Below are positions 48,187-56,469 of a DNA stretch of 64,000 bases, piece after piece (the first letter of the stretch is position 1; each line of letters starts with the position of its first letter). A program made the position numbers and the translations under genes. The notes below the pieces were generated by a model. It had not been told where the DNA came from, searched no databases, and saw nothing but the letters and a program-made list of their open reading frames with translations. Source of the stretch: Tateyamaria sp. syn59 (lineage in GTDB: Bacteria > Pseudomonadota > Alphaproteobacteria > Rhodobacterales > Rhodobacteraceae); assembly GCF_007995245.1 (NCBI RefSeq), contig NZ_VCBA01000013.1, positions 25,086-89,085 on the forward strand. The letters are read 5' to 3'.

Positions 48187-48246
48187 GAATTGCCAGTTTC
48201 CGACAGCGATTTGGCGTTTTTTTCCGCTAGAGGCGTCGCAATCCGC

Positions 48247-49008
48247 ATGTCACAACGCGGTATGGCTGCGATTTTGCAAACCCACTTGCCTGAAGACATG
48301 CGCATGTCGCGTGCATTGCCCGGTATTCGGCCAGAGACCGGACCGTGGCTGCGGGTAGATGAAGCCTATGCAGAGCAGATGGCCCGGCGCGAGGATCTGC
48401 TGGCGGCGCATCCGGCAGATGTCTTGTACCTCGAACCTGATGCGCATCCGGCGGCTGATGAGCTTTTGACCATGGTATTGGAGTTATTGCCTGAACTCGG
48501 CTTTGACGTGCTGGCGAATTCCGCTCGATGCCCGGACGGGCGCCTCGTGCGCATTGATCGGGTCGCGCCGATGGCAACACTTGGGCGCTTGTGCCAGAAC
48601 GATTTCGTATTGATGCAACAGTGCGGAGAAGAGCATGTGCTGACGGGCGCTGTCTTATGTTTTCCTGCGTCGTGGCAGCTTGGCGAAAAGGCCGGGCGTC
48701 CACTGACCGAAATCCACATCCCTGTCGAAGACTACACAGACGACATGGCGCGGCGCGTTCAGCGCTTGTTTGACGGGATCCATGTGGGGCGCCCGCTGTG
48801 GCGGTTCAATCAGCTTTGGTACGAGGATCCGGAACTCTTCCAGCCGCGGTCAGAAAATGCGCCCCGGCGTGTGGGCGCTGGATTGCAGGACGGCCCCTAT
48901 TATCGGACGGAACGCCAGACGTTGCTGCGGTTGCCGCACAGCCGGGCCGTTGTTTTTGTTATCCACACCTATGTTTTGGCCCGTGCAGATGTGCCGCCGC
49001 TCGTATAG
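48247..49008 (+). CDS. Haem-dependent oxidative N-demethylase family protein (DUF3445)
   Basis: I start at 48247 (253 residues); the frame is open to 48139 but that part crosses the dddP leader. The sequence shows the DUF3445 layout: ILQTHLPEDMRMSRALPGIRP, WLRVDEAYAEQMARRE near the start, TGAVLCFPASWQLGEKAGRPLTEIHIPV with its conserved His, LWRFNQLWYED, and ERQTLLRLPHSRAVVFVIHTYVL at the end. Characterised members bind haem and oxidatively demethylate methylamines. The substrate here is inferred at best. It is transcribed divergently from dddP across a short spacer with a palindrome, which suggests co-regulation. Confidence 0.85.
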   Translation: MSQRGMAAILQTHLPEDMRMSRALPGIRPETGPWLRVDEAYAEQMARREDLLAAHPADVLYLEPDAHPAADELLTMVLELLPELGFDVLANSARCPDGRLVRIDRVAPMATLGRLCQNDFVLMQQCGEEHVLTGAVLCFPASWQLGEKAGRPLTEIHIPVEDYTDDMARRVQRLFDGIHVGRPLWRFNQLWYEDPELFQPRSENAPRRVGAGLQDGPYYRTERQTLLRLPHSRAVVFVIHTYVLARADVPPLV

Positions 49009-49036
49009 GGAGGCGGCACATCCGTGTTGCAAGTTA

Positions 49037-49480
49037 TCATGCGCCAGACCAGGCATCCTGTATCACGACATGTGGTTGTCCATCCGACGTTGCGCGAACT
49101 GAGCGGCCCGTACCGTTCACAACGCAATTCACCTGTTTCCGCCACGCCGAAAACTGACGTGAATGGACAACGTCGATCGCGTCATCAAAGCGCAGTGTCA
49201 GAGCGTGTCGACCGCCCGGCATCAGGCGCGCCGATTTGACGACACCGCTGAAACGATGACCAAGATACCGGCCGTTGACACGCTGGCCGGGAAAGTAGCC
49301 ATGCTGCGGTGCGTCCTGCGCCTGCGCACTCAGCGTGTTCCAGTCCCGTACGCCCCACTGGTGGGCGACCGCCTCAAGCGCCTGGGCGTGGGTGAGCGGC
49401 GTACCGGTCGCGTTGACCGTCTGCCGCAATCGTTTCGCCTGCGCCTTCAGCGCAGATCGTGAAGGAAGGGGGATATCCAT
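49037..49480 (-). CDS. Glyoxalase-superfamily (Glyoxalase_8) protein
   Basis: The ATG at 49480 has GGAG upstream; 147 residues. The N-terminal segment SALKAQAKRLRQTVNATGTPLTHAQALEAVAHQWGVRDWNTLSA is typical of a short domain annotated as glyoxalase superfamily, common in alphaproteobacteria. It is followed by a beta-rich part (GYFPGQRVNGRYLGHRFSGVVKSARLM; ALTLRFDDAIDVVHSRQFSAWR). No metal-binding triad of a real glyoxalase is obvious, so enzymatic activity is doubtful. The gene converges with the DUF3445 gene, with 28 bp between the stops. Function unknown. Confidence 0.7.
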   Translation of the reverse strand: MDIPLPSRSALKAQAKRLRQTVNATGTPLTHAQALEAVAHQWGVRDWNTLSAQAQDAPQHGYFPGQRVNGRYLGHRFSGVVKSARLMPGGRHALTLRFDDAIDVVHSRQFSAWRKQVNCVVNGTGRSVRATSDGQPHVVIQDAWSGA

Positions 49481-49679
49481 ATCCAGCTCCGTTCTCCGGT
49501 CGCATGGGTGTGGCGTTTCGGGGCTCCGCATTGCCGAGGCTGCGACCGTTGAAGGGGTCTGATAACCAGGACTTCACCACGATGCGGAGGGCAGGGGCCT
49601 GAACCCTATGACGCTGGCATTATGTCGATATGTGCGCAAGCGCAAGCGCCATGTCGCGCCTGCGCTCGGGATGTGGTCG

Positions 49680-50483
49680 CTATCCGTCGATGCGCGCGCC
49701 CATGATGGCGATGGATTGCTGATAAACCGTGGCGGCGTTCCATTGCTTGATGACCGCAAAATTTGGCTGTCCTTGCTGGTAGCCTTGGCCAGGTTTCCAC
49801 CCTTTTTGCCGCAGAAAGTTCGCAGTCGAGGCCAGCGCGTCTGTCTGGTTGTAGAGGTCGACTCGGCCATCGCCGTTGGCATCCACACCGTAGGTGAGTG
49901 CGTTGCCGGGCAGGAATTGCGTGTGACCCAACTCGCCATGTTTTGCGCCCTTCGTCGCGCCGGTGATGGACCCTTGGTCGACCAGTTTCAGTGCGCCGAT
50001 AGCGTGGGGTTTGAAAAAGTCCGAACGGCGGCAGTCGTAGGTCAGCGTGAGAATGGCCGACACGACGGAACTGTCGCCCATGAACCCGCCAAAGGCTGTT
50101 TCCATCCCGTGGATTGCGATCAAGACACCGGCGGGCACCCCGTATTGGCGTTCCAGCGCAGCGTAAAAGTCGGGACTCCGTGCTTTGCGTTTTCTTCCCT
50201 GTGCGACAATCGTGTCGGCGCCCCGAACCTGCATGAACTTGTCCAGGCTGTAGCGGAACGACTTCTGATTCCTGTCAGCAGCGATGGTGCGGTTGGCGTA
50301 GGTTGCATTGGCAAGCGCCTGCAGACCACGCGATTGAACCCCTGCACGCTGGGCATCCGAGGCAAAACCGGATTTCCACGCCTCAAAACCAGCGGATGTA
50401 TTGCCGCATTGTGCATATGCAACAGGCGCACCCAGCGACAGCACGGCCGCGAAAACGCCACCGATCCAGTGTTTCGGATACAT
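49680..50483 (-). CDS. Lytic murein transglycosylase, MltB type
   Basis: The 267-residue protein starts after GAGGCTAAAAG with a signal peptide (MYPKHWIGGVFAAVLSLGAPVAYAQ), so it acts in the periplasm. The catalytic Glu lies in IAIHGMETAFGGFMGD, and HGELGHTQFLPGNALTYGVDANGDGRVDLYNQTDALASTANFL matches the MltB/SLT_2 core, with GELGHTQFLPG in place of the usual GAxGxxQFMPS. It cleaves peptidoglycan strands to anhydro-muropeptides. No peptidoglycan-binding domain follows, so it is a short form. It lies alone between a glyoxalase-like gene and glnA. Confidence 0.88.
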   Translation of the reverse strand: MYPKHWIGGVFAAVLSLGAPVAYAQCGNTSAGFEAWKSGFASDAQRAGVQSRGLQALANATYANRTIAADRNQKSFRYSLDKFMQVRGADTIVAQGRKRKARSPDFYAALERQYGVPAGVLIAIHGMETAFGGFMGDSSVVSAILTLTYDCRRSDFFKPHAIGALKLVDQGSITGATKGAKHGELGHTQFLPGNALTYGVDANGDGRVDLYNQTDALASTANFLRQKGWKPGQGYQQGQPNFAVIKQWNAATVYQQSIAIMGARIDG

Positions 50484-50564
50484 CTTTTAGCCTCCCTCTG
50501 ACACGTCTGGGGCAGAGTATCGCGTTGGTACACGCTGCCCCAAGCCTTTTCTCCGGGTGTGCCG

Positions 50565-50663
50565 TTAGGCCATGTGCGTAAGGATCATGTGCAGCCCCAT
50601 AATAACCGAGGCAGCGACGCAAACGCGGAGACAGAATTGAGTTGTCGTCATAAAATTCACCAT
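50565..50663 (-). CDS. 32-residue hydrophobic small ORF
   Basis: An ATG at 50663 with AGGA upstream encodes MVNFMTTTQFCLRVCVAASV, then IMGLHMILTHMA and a TAA. It has one membrane-length hydrophobic segment with two Cys and two His (GLHMILTHMA). A possible -10 (TATAAG) lies about 15 bases upstream. The ATG at 50651 is an alternative start. Small single-span proteins of this size often regulate membrane complexes, but nothing here identifies a partner. The call rests on the ribosome site and composition. Confidence 0.45.
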   Translation of the reverse strand: MVNFMTTTQFCLRVCVAASVIMGLHMILTHMA

Positions 50664-50816
50664 TCCTAAACTTATAATGGTGCTATCGTCCGCTTGCAGA
50701 GGGTCAGATGCAAGTAAGGAATACACGACCACCGCTGCGTTGCAGCAGGATCGGCGAGATTACGCTCATTTTTTCGGCAGCGTAGAGTTATGATGCTGTT
50801 TTAAGGAGGTTTAATT

Positions 50817-50882
50817 TTGCTTGCAATCGCAGCAGAATGGTTAGCGCCATTGCCGCTAGAGCTCTTTGAGATCGCCTTTTGA
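50817..50882 (+). CDS. 21-residue ORF behind a perfect Shine-Dalgarno
   Basis: TAAGGAGG is followed after 7 bases by a TTG codon and the frame LLAIAAEWLAPLPLELFEIAF, then TGA. The ribosome site is the strongest in this 650-bp gap and the peptide is amphipathic. The rest of the gap (50664-51084) shows no other convincing ORF. It could be a tiny membrane peptide or a chance frame. Confidence 0.3.
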   Translation: MLAIAAEWLAPLPLELFEIAF

Positions 50883-51084
50883 AGTTCCCGCAAGTGTACA
50901 CACTCTCAACATCTAATTGTGTGAGTTAACGTTGGTCCAGCCGACGTTCGACCGTGTTGCTTTGCGATGGGAATGTCTCGGTATGCCAGAACATGCGCGC
51001 AATCGGCATATGGCTGGTTGCTTCATGTTGGCAGGCACTGAGTAGCGGGTCGTTAAAAATGCTGAAGAGTCTTGCGCGGCAGCA

Positions 51085-51115
51085 ACAAAAAAGGCGCCCC
51101 GCTGTGGGACGCCTT
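51085..51115 (-). terminator. Intrinsic terminator of glnA
   Basis: On the minus strand AAGGCGTCCC pairs with GGGGCGCCTT (one weak pair) and is followed by TTTTTTGTT, 22 bases after the glnA stop. Confidence 0.88.
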
Positions 51116-51137
51116 GAGTTTCAACTGCCAGGGAGGA

Positions 51138-52541
51138 TCAGCAGCTGTAGTACATGCCGAACTCAACCGGGTGCGGCGTGTGCTCGTATGTTTCGATCTC
51201 TTCCATCTTCAGCGCGATGTAGCCCTCGATCTGGTCTTTGGTGAACACGTCACCAGCTAGCAGGAAGTCCATGTCGGCTTCCAGTTCTTCCATGGCTTCG
51301 CGCAGCGAACCGCAGACGGTCGGGATACCGGCCAGCTCTTCCGGCGGCAGATCGTAGAGGTCCTTGTCCGAAGGATCGCCGGGGTGGATCTTGTTTTGGA
51401 TGCCGTCGAGGCCAGCCATTAGCAGAGCTGCAAAGCACAGGTAGGGGTTGGCCGACGGATCGGGGAAGCGGGCTTCGACGCGCTTGGCTTTGGGCGACTC
51501 GGTCCATGGGATCCGGACGCAGCCTGAGCGGTTGCGGGCCGAGTAGGCGCGCAGCACAGGAGCTTCGAAGCCGGGGATCAGACGCTTGTAGCTGTTGGTC
51601 GACGGGTTGGTGAAGGCGTTCAGCGCTTTCGCGTGCTTCAGGATGCCGCCGATGAAGTACAGAGCTTCGTCCGACAAATCAGCATACTTGTCGCCAGCGA
51701 ACAGCGGCTTGCCGTCTTTCCAGATCGACATGTTGCAGTGCATACCGGTGCCGTTGTCGCCCGCGATGGGCTTGGGCATGAACGTGGCCGACTTGCCGTA
51801 GGCGGCGGCGACATTGTGGATGACATACTTGTACTTCTGCAGCTCGTCAGCCTGTTTTGTCAGGCTGTCAAAGATCAAGCCCAGCTCGTGCTGACAGGAC
51901 GCCACCTCGTGGTGGTGCTTGTCGACCTTCATGCCGAGGCGCTTCATGGTGGACAGCATCTCGGACCGCAGGTCCTGGCTTTCGTCCGTAGGGTTCACGG
52001 GGAAGTAGCCGCCCTTGACGCCCGGACGGTGGCCCATGTTGCCCATCTCGTATTCGGTGTCGGTGTTCCAGGACGCGTCGGTCGCGTCAACTTCGTAAGA
52101 CACCTTGTTGATCGAGTTCGAGAAGCGCACGTCGTCGAACAGGAAGAATTCAGCTTCGGGGCCGAAGAAGGCCGTGTCGCCGATGCCGGAGGATTTCAGG
52201 TAAGCTTCGGCCTTTTCGGCTGTGCCGCGGGGGTCGCGATCATAGGCTTCCCCTGTGTCGGGTTCCACGACCGAGCAGTGCACGCAGATCGTTTTTTCCG
52301 CATAGAACGGATCGACATAAGCACTGTTCTGGTCGGGCATCAGCTTCATGTCGGAGGCTTCGATGGATTTCCAGCCCGCGATGGAGGAGCCGTCAAACAT
52401 AAAGCCTTCCTCAAGGAAGTCTTCGTCGACCTGGTCGGCCATGACGGTCACGTGCTGCAGCTTGCCGCGCGGGTCGGTGAAACGGATGTCGACGTACTCG
52501 GCGCCTTCTTCCTTGATCATATCGAGAACGGGGTTGGCCAT
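51138..52541 (-). CDS. glnA: Glutamine synthetase, type I
   Basis: The ATG at 52541 (AAGGA upstream) gives 467 residues; the open frame before it is leader. GlnA makes glutamine from glutamate and ammonia with ATP. Active-site landmarks are [24 protein letters not shown], the [13 protein letters not shown] metal ligands, [21 protein letters not shown], and [28 protein letters not shown]. The adenylylation Tyr is at residue 396 in [10 protein letters not shown], so activity should be controlled by GlnE. It follows glnB by 31 bp, the usual alphaproteobacterial nitrogen-regulation operon, and ends in a strong terminator. Confidence 0.98.
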   Translation of the reverse strand: MANPVLDMIKEEGAEYVDIRFTDPRGKLQHVTVMADQVDEDFLEEGFMFDGSSIAGWKSIEASDMKLMPDQNSAYVDPFYAEKTICVHCSVVEPDTGEAYDRDPRGTAEKAEAYLKSSGIGDTAFFGPEAEFFLFDDVRFSNSINKVSYEVDATDASWNTDTEYEMGNMGHRPGVKGGYFPVNPTDESQDLRSEMLSTMKRLGMKVDKHHHEVASCQHELGLIFDSLTKQADELQKYKYVIHNVAAAYGKSATFMPKPIAGDNGTGMHCNMSIWKDGKPLFAGDKYADLSDEALYFIGGILKHAKALNAFTNPSTNSYKRLIPGFEAPVLRAYSARNRSGCVRIPWTESPKAKRVEARFPDPSANPYLCFAALLMAGLDGIQNKIHPGDPSDKDLYDLPPEELAGIPTVCGSLREAMEELEADMDFLLAGDVFTKDQIEGYIALKMEEIETYEHTPHPVEFGMYYSC

Positions 52542-52572
52542 TCCTATTGGTCCTTCCTGACTTTTGGTAAGT

Positions 52573-53028
<456 letters not shown>

Positions 53029-53085
53029 TCAAACTAGGCTTTCCGCACAAAAAATATGCGTTATGAAAACTTTAAGGATTTCGGC

Positions 53086-53772
53086 ATGACGGAACTGGTG
53101 ACAGCGGCGCAGATGCGAGCGCTTGAACAGGCCGCCATCGAGTCGGGCAAAGTCACGGGGCTTGAACTGATGGAGCGTGCCGGAGCGGGTGTCGTGGAGG
53201 CCGTGTTGGAGGAATGGCCGGAATTGGGTGAGGGCGCGCATCGGGCTGTTGTGCTGTGCGGGCCCGGCAATAACGGAGGTGACGGGTTCGTTGTGGCGCG
53301 ATTGTTGAAGGCGCGTGGTTGGGATGTTGATGTATTTCTATATGGCGATGCCGACAAGCTGCCACCGGACGCGAAAACCAACTATGGGCGCTGGACAAAG
53401 GACGGTCCGGTCACGTCGGTTGGCCACCGTAGCTTCGCGGATGGAATGAACGCTCTTTACGCTGCGCATTTTGAATCTGAGCTTGTGGTCGATGCCCTCT
53501 TCGGCATCGGGTTATCTCGTGACACGCCGCATTTGGTCCAAGATCTCGCGCAGGATTTCACTGAAGCGCTGTCATCAAACGGCACCTGTGTTCCAATCGT
53601 GGCGGTGGATATACCATCGGGTCTGTGTTCCGACACAGGGGCCGAGCGTGGCACCGCTCTGCCTGCAAACTTGACTGTGACGTTCCACGCGGCAAAGCGT
53701 GGTCATGTGTCGGGACTGGGCCCCGAGGTATGCGGCGTTGTTGTGGTCAAGGATATCGGCTTGAATGACTGA
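53086..53772 (+). CDS. nnrE: NAD(P)HX epimerase (separate Nnr N-half)
   Basis: The ATG at 53086 has AAGGAT upstream; 228 residues. This is the YjeF_N domain with VVLCGPGNNGGDGFVVARLL, FGIGLSRDTP and VAVDIPSGLCSDTG, which interconverts R- and S-NADHX, damaged forms of the nicotinamide cofactors. In most bacteria the epimerase and dehydratase are one polypeptide. Here the frame stops at 53774-like position 53772, just 8 bases after the start of the dehydratase ORF in another frame. It ends normally in VVVKDIGLND, near where the linker would begin. Confidence 0.9.
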   Translation: MTELVTAAQMRALEQAAIESGKVTGLELMERAGAGVVEAVLEEWPELGEGAHRAVVLCGPGNNGGDGFVVARLLKARGWDVDVFLYGDADKLPPDAKTNYGRWTKDGPVTSVGHRSFADGMNALYAAHFESELVVDALFGIGLSRDTPHLVQDLAQDFTEALSSNGTCVPIVAVDIPSGLCSDTGAERGTALPANLTVTFHAAKRGHVSGLGPEVCGVVVVKDIGLND

Positions 53773-54733
53773 TGAACCGCCCAAGTCTAGCGCCGAGGCA
53801 TCAGGCCCGGATGGCTCTCACGCAGTGAATCCAACCGGTCCCGGCGAGATCCCAAGCTCTGAGAAGCCACGCAGTGTTGAAGCGCCGAAGTCTTTGGCAA
53901 AAACATCCGGTCACAAGTTCGATTATGGCCATGCGTTGGTTCTGACCGGTAGCCCGGGTCGAACGGGTGCTGCCCGCCTCGCTGCCCGTGGCGCCTTGCG
54001 GATTGGGGCGGGGCTGGTCACGCTGGGTGCCCCACCTTCGGCACAGATGGAGGTGGCATCGCAGATCACTGCGCTGATGCTTGCAAGGGTTGCGGATGCA
54101 GATGGACTGGCTGCAGTGCTCTCCGATGAGCGGTTCAATGCGCTGTGTTTGGGTCCGGGTCTGGGATTGCATAGTTACGCCGCTTCGCTTGTGGATGCAG
54201 TGCTGGGCGGAGGACACCTCCGCCTTACCAGACGCGTTGTTTTGGATGCTGACGCGTTGACGCTCGTCGCACAGGACATGCGCCGCATGCAGGCGCTGAA
54301 TGAACATGCGGTGCTGACACCGCACGGGGGCGAGTTTGCGCGTCTGTTTCCCGACATTGCCGAAAGACTGAATGCCGTCCCGGCTAAGGATTCCGCTTAC
54401 TCACATGTAAATGCAACACGCGATGCGTCACAGCGCTGCGGAGCGGTTGTGCTGCTCAAGGGGCCGGATACGGTGATCGCGCATCCCGATGGCCGCTGTT
54501 CGATCCATGCCGCCGCGCGTGGCCGCGAAGCACCCTGGTTGGCAACCGCTGGCTCCGGAGATGTTCTGGCCGGGTTTATCACGGGCCTTCTTGCGCGCGG
54601 GTTCGAGCCAATGGAGGCCTGCGAAACAGCCGTGTGGCTGCATGTGGAATGTGCGCGCATTTTCGGCCCCGGCTTGATCGCCGAGGACCTGCCGGAAATG
54701 CTGCCGCAAGTTCTGCGTAAACTTGAGAGCTAG
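53765..54733 (+). CDS. nnrD: NAD(P)HX dehydratase (separate Nnr C-half)
   Basis: The 322-residue protein overlaps the epimerase ORF by 8 bases in the +1-related frame. Its first 50 residues are a low-complexity Ser/Pro/Glu linker, then the carbohydrate-kinase-like domain begins (HKFDYGHALVLTGSPGRTGAARLAARGALRIGAGLVT). Landmarks are LCLGPGLG, VLTPHGGEFARLF, VVLLKGPDTVIA and WLATAGSGDVLAGF with the ATP/ADP-site Asp. It dehydrates S-NADHX back to NADH. Whether the split is natural or reflects a single-base frameshift in the linker cannot be decided from one sequence. Confidence 0.9.
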   Translation: MTDEPPKSSAEASGPDGSHAVNPTGPGEIPSSEKPRSVEAPKSLAKTSGHKFDYGHALVLTGSPGRTGAARLAARGALRIGAGLVTLGAPPSAQMEVASQITALMLARVADADGLAAVLSDERFNALCLGPGLGLHSYAASLVDAVLGGGHLRLTRRVVLDADALTLVAQDMRRMQALNEHAVLTPHGGEFARLFPDIAERLNAVPAKDSAYSHVNATRDASQRCGAVVLLKGPDTVIAHPDGRCSIHAAARGREAPWLATAGSGDVLAGFITGLLARGFEPMEACETAVWLHVECARIFGPGLIAEDLPEMLPQVLRKLES

Positions 54734-55233
54734 GCTGCTTCCGCGCCCGTCATGGTCATTGCGGGCACCGACAATTCCAGACCGTCGGCATAGATCACAT
54801 GCGGCGCGTCAAGACCCAGCCGGACCAATGTCATCTGGCGCGGACCCAGCGATGTGATGAACTCGCCGTCAATCAGGCATCCTGCGGGCATGACCGCCTG
54901 CGCTGCACCACGCATGGCCCGGGCACGCCAGTCACGCACAAGCACCATCTGGGCGGCGGGGATGATGACGTTGTGCGTGGGTTTCGTATCACCCAGCGAC
55001 CCGGCGGCAATTTTCACCGCTTCGTCCGTGGTCCTGTAGGACTGCGTTGCGACCAGCGGAACAAGTCCGGCGTTCCGCGTGATCACGCGATCGCCTGCCG
55101 AGAGGTACTCGACCGGGATCTCACCATCGGATGTTAAAATCAGCGTGCCGGACACAAGTCCGACATGCGCTATGTCAATGCGCAAAGCGGGCATCCGCCC
55201 GACCATTTCGCGCCCGACCGTATTCGGTTTCAT
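54730..55233 (-). CDS. Hint-domain protein
   Basis: I start at 55233 (GAGAGACG upstream), giving 167 residues. The Hint (hedgehog/intein) fold is recognisable in LVSGTLILTSDGEIPVEYLSAGDRVITRNAG and the later THNVIIPAAQMVLVRDWRARAMRGAA and DGEFITSLGPRQMTLVRLGL. The usual catalytic Cys at the domain start is absent here: the segment reads GLVSGTLI, with Ser or Thr instead. Rhodobacteraceae have many such stand-alone Hint proteins, some secreted by calcium-dependent type I routes. It converges with nnrD, sharing 4 bases. Confidence 0.75.
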   Translation of the reverse strand: MKPNTVGREMVGRMPALRIDIAHVGLVSGTLILTSDGEIPVEYLSAGDRVITRNAGLVPLVATQSYRTTDEAVKIAAGSLGDTKPTHNVIIPAAQMVLVRDWRARAMRGAAQAVMPAGCLIDGEFITSLGPRQMTLVRLGLDAPHVIYADGLELSVPAMTMTGAEAA

Positions 55234-55362
55234 GGCGTCTCTCTTTCTGTAACCTGCCTCTAGGTTGGGCATAGCTTACCTCAACATCCGCTTAATGTCG
55301 TGTGATTTTTCGACAAATACGTCTCGCCTCCCCGCGCGCTCTTTGCTATTGGAGCGCGTGTT

Positions 55363-55447
55363 GCGGGCGTGGCGGAATTGGTAGACGCACCAGATTTAGG
55401 TTCTGGCGCCGCAAGGTGTGGGAGTTCGAGTCTCCCCGCCCGCACCA
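55363..55447 (+). tRNA. tRNA-Leu (UAG)
   Basis: The 85-base gene has a 7-bp acceptor stem (GCGGGCG/CGCCCGC), A discriminator and encoded CCA. The anticodon stem CCAGA/TCTGG closes the loop TTTAGGT, giving anticodon TAG. A long variable arm (GCGCCGCAAGGTGT region) and the GTTCGAGTC T-loop confirm tRNA-Leu. It stands alone between the Hint gene and the YihY gene. Confidence 0.96.
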
Positions 55448-55563
55448 TTTCTCAAGCATGCGATAGGGCATGTCACGACTGTCGGTCCGTGTTGCAGTGC
55501 ATGTTTCGGCAGGTCGAGGATCCACATTGAGAAACCAATGCGCGTTTCGTACGTTCACCCGTG

Positions 55564-56469
55564 ATGACGCATTCAGAAACCAGCAACGTCCCGCCGAAAG
55601 ACCCCGCATTGTGGTGGCGCGCTGTTCGGCACGTCGTGCGCTTGAATAATGAAAAGCGTCTTGGCCTGATCGCGGCCGGTGTCGCATTCTATGCCATTCT
55701 CGCCGTCTTTCCGGGTATCGCGGCAACGATTGCCTTGTGGGGGATTGTGGGCGATCCTGCCTTGGCGCTTCAGCAGATGGAAGAATTCCAGGCACTGATC
55801 CCGGCGGATGTCTACGCTTTGCTTGCGGCGCAATTGATCAAGCTGTCGACCACCGATGGCCTCACGCTGGGCTGGGCGTCCCTTTTGTCATTCGGTTTCG
55901 CCCTTTGGTCGGCGCGTGCCGGTGTGGCAGCACTCATGCAGGGTTTGAATGCTATTTACGACGCGCCCAATCGCTCAGGGCTGTCCCATTATATACGGGC
56001 GTTTCTGTTGACGCTCAGCCTGATCGGCGTGGTCCTGACTGCGATGGCCTGCATCGTTATCGTGCCCGTCGTCCTAGCATTTTTGCCCCTTGGACCATGG
56101 GCAAATTTCGGGGTCGAGCTTTTGCGGTGGGCGGTTGGGATTGGCGTTTTGCTGGTTGGCTTTGCGCTGATTTACAGGCTTGGTCCGAACCTGTCTGGCC
56201 AGCGTCCGCGTCTGATCTCGCCGGGTGCGGCGTTTGCGGCCATCTTCTGGCTGGCCGCATCGACGGGATTTTCAGTCTACCTGCAGAATTTCGGCAATTA
56301 CAACGAAGTCTACGGCTCCATCGGTGCTGTCATCGTGATGCTGATGTGGCTGTTCATCAGCGCCTATCTCGTATTGCTGGGTGGTGCCTTGAACGCAGAA
56401 TTGGCGCGGGCTCGCAGGGCGAAACTGTCTATCCCAGAACCACAAGCCACATCCATGCCGTCAGGATAG
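55564..56469 (+). CDS. YihY/BrkB-family membrane protein
   Basis: The ATG at 55564 gives 301 residues; a GTG three bases earlier is in frame. Six membrane helices and the family segments NEKRLGLIAAGVAFYAILAVFPGIAATIALWGI, SARAGVAALMQGLNAIYDAP and YGSIGAVIVMLMWLFISAYLVLLGGALNAEL identify it. YihY proteins were long mislabelled RNase BN; their function is unknown, perhaps transport. The 3' end overlaps the opposed AEC transporter gene by 41 bases, an unusually long convergent overlap. Confidence 0.9.
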   Translation: MTHSETSNVPPKDPALWWRAVRHVVRLNNEKRLGLIAAGVAFYAILAVFPGIAATIALWGIVGDPALALQQMEEFQALIPADVYALLAAQLIKLSTTDGLTLGWASLLSFGFALWSARAGVAALMQGLNAIYDAPNRSGLSHYIRAFLLTLSLIGVVLTAMACIVIVPVVLAFLPLGPWANFGVELLRWAVGIGVLLVGFALIYRLGPNLSGQRPRLISPGAAFAAIFWLAASTGFSVYLQNFGNYNEVYGSIGAVIVMLMWLFISAYLVLLGGALNAELARARRAKLSIPEPQATSMPSG

